Part shown: positions 5,966 to 9,139 of the stretch, piece by piece
Layout: each line of letters begins with the position of its first letter
How positions within the stretch are numbered: the first letter of the stretch is position 1
Source: Rhizorhabdus sp.
GTDB lineage: Bacteria > Pseudomonadota > Alphaproteobacteria > Sphingomonadales > Sphingomonadaceae
NCBI GenBank assembly: GCA_004297635.1
Contig: SCUQ01000261.1
Coordinates: 1 to 9,139, forward strand
Direction of reading: 5' to 3'
DNA length: 9,139 nt
Notes under the pieces: generated by a model
The model's input: the letters and a program-made list of their open reading frames with translations, nothing else
The model's database searches: none
Told to the model about the DNA's origin: nothing
Position numbers and translations under genes: made by a program

Positions 5966-6364
5966 ATGAGCGAGAGCGAGAGCGACAGCGCCAAGACCCC
6001 GTCCGAGCTGATCGACAATCGGATAGCCGAACTCGGCGACTGGCGCGGCGAAACCCTCGCCCGCATGCGCGCCCTGATCCACGAGGCCGATCCGGACATC
6101 GTCGAGGACTGGAAATGGCGCGGCGTGCCGACCTGGGAACATGCCGGCATCATCTGCACCGGCGAGACCTATCGCAAGGTGGTGAAGCTGACCTTCGCGC
6201 GCGGCGCGGCCCTCGACGATCCGACCGGCCTGTTCAATGCCAGCCTCGACGGCAATGTCCGCCGGGCGATCGACATCGCCGAAGGTGAGACGATCGACGG
6301 CGAGGCGCTGAAGGCCCTGATCCGCGCGGCGGCGGCGTCGAACATCGCGAAGAAACGGCGCTGA
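5966..6364 (+). CDS. DUF1801 domain-containing protein
   Basis: This 132-aa protein matches the DUF1801 (YdhG-like) pattern: a helix ending in TLARMRALIHEADP, the motif EDWKWRGVPTWEHAGIICTG, then YRKVVKLTFARGAAL and DDPTGLFN, and a C-terminal helical part with a basic end. Members are small soluble proteins of unknown activity, found both as single genes and fused to other domains. The start at 5966 is supported by GAAGGA (5954-5959), 6 nt upstream. The first ten residues are Ser/Glu/Asp-rich and unlike the domain. It stands alone on its strand and ends 3 nt before the end of the convergent NTF2-like gene. Confidence 0.88.
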   Translation: MSESESDSAKTPSELIDNRIAELGDWRGETLARMRALIHEADPDIVEDWKWRGVPTWEHAGIICTGETYRKVVKLTFARGAALDDPTGLFNASLDGNVRRAIDIAEGETIDGEALKALIRAAAASNIAKKRR

Positions 6365-6367
6365 TGC

Positions 6368-6754
6368 TCAGGCCAGCGTAAGATAGAGTTCGGCCTCGAT
6401 CACCCAATCTGCCCCCATCAGCCGCCATTTCGCTGTATAGCTGCCCGACGCCAGCGGCGCCCCATCGACGGAAACGCCCTGCCACCGGCCATGTTCGAGC
6501 GCGATCGGCGCGATCTCCGACACCTCGATGCGCTCCGGCGTCCGGGTGTAGATCGTCCGCCCAGGGGCGGCGAACTCGCGCTTCCATGCCTGCAGCTGCG
6601 CCTTGCGCCCGGCGATGACGGCACTGTCCGTGCCCGCGACGAGAATGGCGTTGGGCGCGAGGATCGGCCCGATCGCGGCCAGGTCCGCGTCCGCCAGCGC
6701 GCGATTGAACGCGGCGCGGCGCATGCGGATGGCAAGATCGGGAGCAGGTGTCAT
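6368..6754 (-). CDS. NTF2/SnoaL-like (DUF4440-type) protein
   Basis: The 128-aa product has the cone-shaped NTF2-like fold pattern: a long N-terminal helix (IRMRRAAFNRALADADLAAI), the strand ILAPNAILVAGTDSAVI, helix GRKAQLQAWKREF, then alternating strands (IALEHGRWQG, SGSYTAKWRLMG) and a last strand WVIEAELYLTL. Such proteins bind or turn over small molecules, but activity cannot be predicted from sequence; DUF4440 or SnoaL are the nearest labels. There is no signal peptide. ATG 6754 has only a weak GAAAG upstream. It converges tail-to-tail with the DUF1801 gene. Confidence 0.83.
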   Translation of the reverse strand: MTPAPDLAIRMRRAAFNRALADADLAAIGPILAPNAILVAGTDSAVIAGRKAQLQAWKREFAAPGRTIYTRTPERIEVSEIAPIALEHGRWQGVSVDGAPLASGSYTAKWRLMGADWVIEAELYLTLA

Positions 6755-6870
6755 ATCGAAGCTTTCAGATCGCTCGGCCGCGATGCCATGAAATGTAGAG
6801 CGGCGCTAACGGGGTGGACAGCGGAAAGACGGCTTTTGAGAAATAGTGCGCGCTTAGCTGCCGCGCGACC
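6755..6870. other. Intergenic left end of the low-GC islet
   Basis: Nothing coding is seen in these 116 bases between the NTF2-like start and the barstar-like stop. A short GC hairpin (CGCGC and GCGCG around TTAGCTGCC, near 6849-6867) lies just past the barstar-like stop, and on the minus strand is followed by a T-poor stretch, so it is at best a weak terminator. Confidence 0.3.
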
Positions 6871-7200
6871 TTAGGTAATCTCAACCCACGCATCATTGCC
6901 TGTAATGTGTGCCTGATTGTTGTGACGCGCGAGCGCGGCGAACGCTTGGATTAATTCGTCGAAAGCATCGTCGTGGGCATTGTTAAGACCGGTAACGACC
7001 ACCCTATAAGGGGTCTCAACCGAGTTGATGTCCCCGACGATCATCGAGTCGATCAGAGCGTCGATGTTCCTGCCGTGCCACTCGGGAGCGCCCAAACCCG
7101 CCAGAAGAGCGTCATAGAAGTCTAGCGGGGTCAGCCATCCGCCTGCATCCAGTTCGATGACCTTCATCGCATCGATGTCTCCCGGCACGTCACGCTTCAT
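6871..7200 (-). CDS. Barstar-family protein (putative RNase inhibitor / immunity protein)
   Basis: Barstar-family proteins bind and block extracellular-type ribonucleases such as barnase, and related copies serve as immunity proteins against toxin RNases. The 109-aa product shows the family core: KVIELDAGGW, LDFYDALLAGLGAPEWHGRN (26-45) and IDALIDSM (46-53), then VVVTGLNN and a helix FDELIQAFAALAR. Aligned by eye to Bacillus barstar, both barnase-contacting aspartates are kept (Asp47 for D35, Asp51 for D39), Tyr29 is replaced by Trp41 and Trp38 by Ile50. The start is ambiguous: ATG 7200 has GGAG only 3 nt away, while ATG 7167 gives the usual MKVIELD beginning with GGGAG 11 nt away. No ribonuclease gene lies beside it. 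Base composition is lower in GC than its neighbours, suggesting transfer. Confidence 0.85.
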   Translation of the reverse strand: MKRDVPGDIDAMKVIELDAGGWLTPLDFYDALLAGLGAPEWHGRNIDALIDSMIVGDINSVETPYRVVVTGLNNAHDDAFDELIQAFAALARHNNQAHITGNDAWVEIT

Positions 7201-7421
7201 CCACTCCGGCGCAACGTCGTTGGCACCTCGGCATTTTGGCGACCTGAACGATTGTCCGCAATCGACTTGGGAAACTGATGCGAAACGTCCGCAAATGGGG
7301 CGCTTCCGGCCGTTCGATCCGACCTAGCGAGGAATGACCGGTTAGCCGTCTGGCCAGTTTAGCTCATCATATCGCAAGAGTAGCGGTAGCGAAGGCCCCT
7401 GACGGGGCGTATGTCGATCGC
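7201..7421. other. Divergent intergenic region inside the low-GC islet
   Basis: No gene or gene remnant was recognised in these 221 bases between the divergent barstar-like and DUF4279 genes; a ribonuclease remnant was looked for and not seen. It contains GTCCGCAA twice in direct orientation (7254-7261 and 7287-7294, 33 bp apart) and a hairpin GCCCC-TGAC-GGGGC (7395-7408) just before the DUF4279 start. Confidence 0.4.
7395..7408 (+). promoter_or_regulatory. Hairpin ahead of the DUF4279 start
   Basis: GCCCC (7395-7399) and GGGGC (7404-7408) pair perfectly around TGAC, ending 13 nt before the ATG. The right arm contains the only purine-rich run near the start, so folding could limit ribosome access. 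It may also be a chance GC stem. Confidence 0.3.
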
Positions 7422-7820
7422 ATGACCTTCAGTTACAAAGTATCTCTACAGATCAAACATCCGGATGCCGATCCGAAACGCGTTGCCGCCGGGATTGGTT
7501 TGCGAGCCAAGCGTTCGTGGGCGGTCGGTGAAGAGCGTAGGACGCCCAAAGGAGATCCGCTGCCCGGCACATACCGTGAAAGCTATTGCGTCTTCGATCT
7601 GGGCAGTGGGGATGACGGTGAACTTGCCGAATTTCTGCGCCAGACGCTGACGAAGCTTGAACATGCGGCGGAGTTCATCCGCGAGCTACGTCGGACTGGA
7701 GGTAAGTTGAACTTCTACGTCACCTGGTTGCCCAACGAGCGTGGAGAAGTATTTGATGTCGAGCTTCTCGCTGCCATGGCCCGTTTGGGTATCGATCTCG
7801 GGATAGAACCCCTCTGCTAA
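7422..7820 (+). CDS. DUF4279 domain-containing protein
   Basis: The 132-aa product matches DUF4279 throughout: opening strand YKVSLQIKHPDADPKRVA, the block KRSWAVGEERRTPKGDPLPG, an aromatic strand SYCVFDLG, a helix ELAEFLRQTLTKLEHAAEFI, RTGGKLNFYVTW, and a C-terminal helix VELLAAMARLGIDLGIE. The function of the family is unknown. It has no signal peptide or membrane segment. The ATG lacks a clear Shine-Dalgarno sequence. Composition is lower in GC than the flanking genes and codon use is more relaxed, as in the adjacent barstar-like gene, so the two probably arrived together. An immunity role is conceivable from that neighbour but is only inference. Confidence 0.85.
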   Translation: MTFSYKVSLQIKHPDADPKRVAAGIGLRAKRSWAVGEERRTPKGDPLPGTYRESYCVFDLGSGDDGELAEFLRQTLTKLEHAAEFIRELRRTGGKLNFYVTWLPNERGEVFDVELLAAMARLGIDLGIEPLC

Positions 7821-7895
7821 TCCATCTCTCCGCTATCAACGAAATCCAAACGCTGCTTCCATGACACTCGCGGGACCGAAAGCTCGCGCTCCAAC

Positions 7896-8369
7896 CTACA
7901 GCGCCGCCACCCCCAGCACTTCGATCGCATCGGCCTTTCCTCCGAAATCGGCGAAATCCCCCTCGCCCGCCCCGATCAGCGCGCGCGCCAGCGGGGAACT
8001 GAACGAAATCAGCCCCGCCGCCGGATCGGCCTCGTCGTCGCCGACGATGCTCACGGCCTTCTCCTTGCCGTTGAGGCGGTAGCGCACCTTGGTGCCGAAG
8101 GCCGCTTCCTCGCCATCGGCGGGGGGCTGGACCTCCATCGTCGCATGGCGGGTGTTCCAGTAGCGCAGGTCGCGCTTCAGCGACTTGAGTATGTCGTCAG
8201 CCGCGCCGTCGGCCTGGGCGGCAGCGATCTTCGCTTCCCATTCGGCGACCTTCGCCGCGATCAGGGTCGCGCCGCGTTCGGTGACGAGATTGGGACCGGG
8301 CGGGATCGGCAGTTCGAATTTGGGTTCGAGATGCTCGTCGTCGCTTTCCCGGCGAAAGGCGACGCTCAT
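7896..8369 (-). CDS. GreA/GreB-family transcription elongation factor homologue
   Basis: Gre factors enter the RNA polymerase secondary channel and stimulate cleavage of backtracked RNA. The 157-aa product has a strong Gre C-terminal domain: FGTKVRYRLNGKEK (91-104), SIVGDDEADP (107-116), then ISFSSPLARALIGAGEGDF, very close to the family consensus. The N-terminal coiled coil (about 31-78) is present, but its tip (about QADGAADD, 52-59) lacks the family D-x-x-ENAEY motif with the metal-coordinating acids; only scattered aspartates (54, 58, 59) are seen. Ahead of it is an extra 28-residue segment with a Pro-rich PIPPGP. ATG 8369 is chosen because it overlaps the DUF1365 stop as ATGA; the open frame continues upstream only as a shadow. 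It may be a specialised paralogue, and the main GreA would then be elsewhere. Confidence 0.85.
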   Translation of the reverse strand: MSVAFRRESDDEHLEPKFELPIPPGPNLVTERGATLIAAKVAEWEAKIAAAQADGAADDILKSLKRDLRYWNTRHATMEVQPPADGEEAAFGTKVRYRLNGKEKAVSIVGDDEADPAAGLISFSSPLARALIGAGEGDFADFGGKADAIEVLGVAAL

Positions 8370-9139
8370 GCCGCCGCGACGATCGAATAGCCGTCGCCGC
8401 CCGATGGCACATGGCGGCGGACGCCGATCCGCTTGAGGAACAGCCACAGCGCCTCGACATGGATGCCCGCCACCACCTTCAGGCTGAGCAGCGGGTGACG
8501 CAGGAACGCGGCGATCAGCGCGCCGTCGCCCAGTTCCCGGCGGTCGCCCTGGAAGGCGGCGACGATCAGCGGCCCGCCGCCGTCGGCGCCGGCCACGACC
8601 ACGCGGGTCTTCTCCATCGGCGGCTCGACCGTGAAGTCATAGCGCATGTCGATGTCCATGAAGGGGGAGACATAGAAGGCCTTGTCGCACGCCTGCCGGA
8701 TCAGTGGCGCGGCGCCCTGCCCCGCCTCCACCGGAATCACATAGCTGTGCCGTTCCCTGAAGGTGTTGGTCACCTCATAGATGATCGTCGCCAGGCTGCC
8801 ATCGCGGCGGTGGCAGAACCACACCGACAGCGGGTTGAAGACATGGCCGAGCATGCGGGGCATGGTCATCAAACGGATCGGCCCGCCATCGGGTTCCTGC
8901 CCGGTGCGGCGCACCAGCGCCTCGATCTGCGGGCGCAGCGGCGCGCCGGAGCGATCGCCATAGTCGCGGTCATGGAAGGAGAAGAGATTCCAGCGATTGC
9001 GTGAGAAGAGCCGGCAGCGCTGGGCAATCCGGTCGATCTCGTCGAGATCGAACAGGCACTGGAACAGGCCGTAGCGCAGCGTGTGGGGGCGCGGGCGGAA
9101 GCGGCGATGGAAGACCTTTCCCGCGTAGATGGCCGATTT
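8366..9139 (-). CDS. DUF1365 domain-containing protein (N-terminus just outside window)
   Basis: The reverse frame is open from the stop at 8366 to the right edge, giving 257 residues with only a few N-terminal ones missing. The visible beginning SAIYAGKVFHRRFRPR and YGLFQCLFDLDEI, followed by RLFSRNRWNLFSFHDRDYGD, MPRMLGHVFNPLSVWFCH, and IIYEVTNTFRERHSYVIP, is typical DUF1365. The biochemical role is not established; members are commonly next to an FAD-dependent amine oxidase-like protein and a cyclopropane-fatty-acid synthase-like methyltransferase, so a link to membrane-lipid modification is suspected. Those genes would lie beyond the right edge. Its stop overlaps the start of the Gre-like gene, placing that factor in the same operon. 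Confidence 0.93.
   Translation of the reverse strand, partial: KSAIYAGKVFHRRFRPRPHTLRYGLFQCLFDLDEIDRIAQRCRLFSRNRWNLFSFHDRDYGDRSGAPLRPQIEALVRRTGQEPDGGPIRLMTMPRMLGHVFNPLSVWFCHRRDGSLATIIYEVTNTFRERHSYVIPVEAGQGAAPLIRQACDKAFYVSPFMDIDMRYDFTVEPPMEKTRVVVAGADGGGPLIVAAFQGDRRELGDGALIAAFLRHPLLSLKVVAGIHVEALWLFLKRIGVRRHVPSGGDGYSIVAAA

Noticed and set aside
5567..6142. N-terminal extension of the transglutaminase frame to 6142
   Set aside because: The extension runs antisense to the DUF1801 gene and through an intergenic region, and family members start near GTG 5566.
5860..6288. Plus-strand open frame of 142 codons overlapping the DUF1801 gene
   Set aside because: Arg-rich and low-complexity translation; the DUF1801 frame has the family motifs and a ribosome site.
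7201..7421. Toxin RNase remnant next to the barstar-like gene
   Set aside because: No barnase-like motif or open frame was found on either strand by eye.
6798..7907. Short inverted GC words at the two ends of the low-GC islet (GCGGCGCT type), considered as attachment sites
   Set aside because: The words are short, common in GC-rich DNA, and the right copy lies inside the Gre-like coding sequence.
8370..8447. 26-codon extension of the Gre-like frame
   Set aside because: It falls within the DUF1365 gene, and the ATGA overlap at 8366-8369 gives a better start.
8411..9004. Plus-strand open frame of 197 codons
   Set aside because: It is antisense to the DUF1365 gene, whose residues match the family along the entire visible length.

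Overview
The window looks like an ordinary chromosomal segment of a high-GC alphaproteobacterium, most likely a sphingomonad (Sphingomonadales). Supporting this are a full-length cell-cycle regulator CtrA of the Caulobacter size (231 aa) ending in Ala-Ala, a CtrA box TTAA-N7-TTAAC in front of it, split glyQ/glyS glycyl-tRNA synthetase genes, and a strong GC bias (about 73-80% in 60-base hand counts inside the traB-like and DUF1365 genes). The genus call is inference; no rRNA, tRNA, CRISPR array or insertion sequence was seen.

Layout. 1-2114 (minus): glyQ and glyS, alpha and beta subunits of glycyl-tRNA synthetase, 2 nt apart; glyS runs off the left edge. 2241-3224 (plus): an exported TraB/GumN-family protein. 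3225-3385: an AT-rich control region with a weak terminator, an AT-rich inverted repeat, a perfect CtrA box and a second TTAA-type inverted repeat. 3386-4081 (plus): ctrA, closed by a strong GAAA-tetraloop terminator. 5733-4159 (minus): a compact four-gene operon with every junction overlapping: a 58-aa protein, a transglutaminase-like cysteine protease homologue (GTG start), a 96-aa DUF1488-like protein and an 80-aa orphan protein. 5966-6364 (plus): a DUF1801 protein, converging with a minus-strand NTF2/SnoaL-like protein (6754-6368).

6760-7860 is a lower-GC islet (about 55% by hand count of 6901-7080) carrying a barstar-family protein (minus) and a DUF4279 protein (plus), transcribed divergently. 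It looks like acquired cargo. From 7896 to the right edge the chromosomal composition returns, with a DUF1365 gene overlapping a Gre-type transcription elongation factor homologue (both minus).

How the genes work together: glyQS form one enzyme; ctrA appears to be autoregulated through its upstream box; the transglutaminase operon is translationally coupled and may be one functional unit of unknown role. Nothing here is a clear new defence or mobile system. The best leads are the transglutaminase operon with its unassigned small partners, the orphan barstar/DUF4279 islet, and the Gre-like factor whose coiled-coil tip lacks the usual acidic motif.
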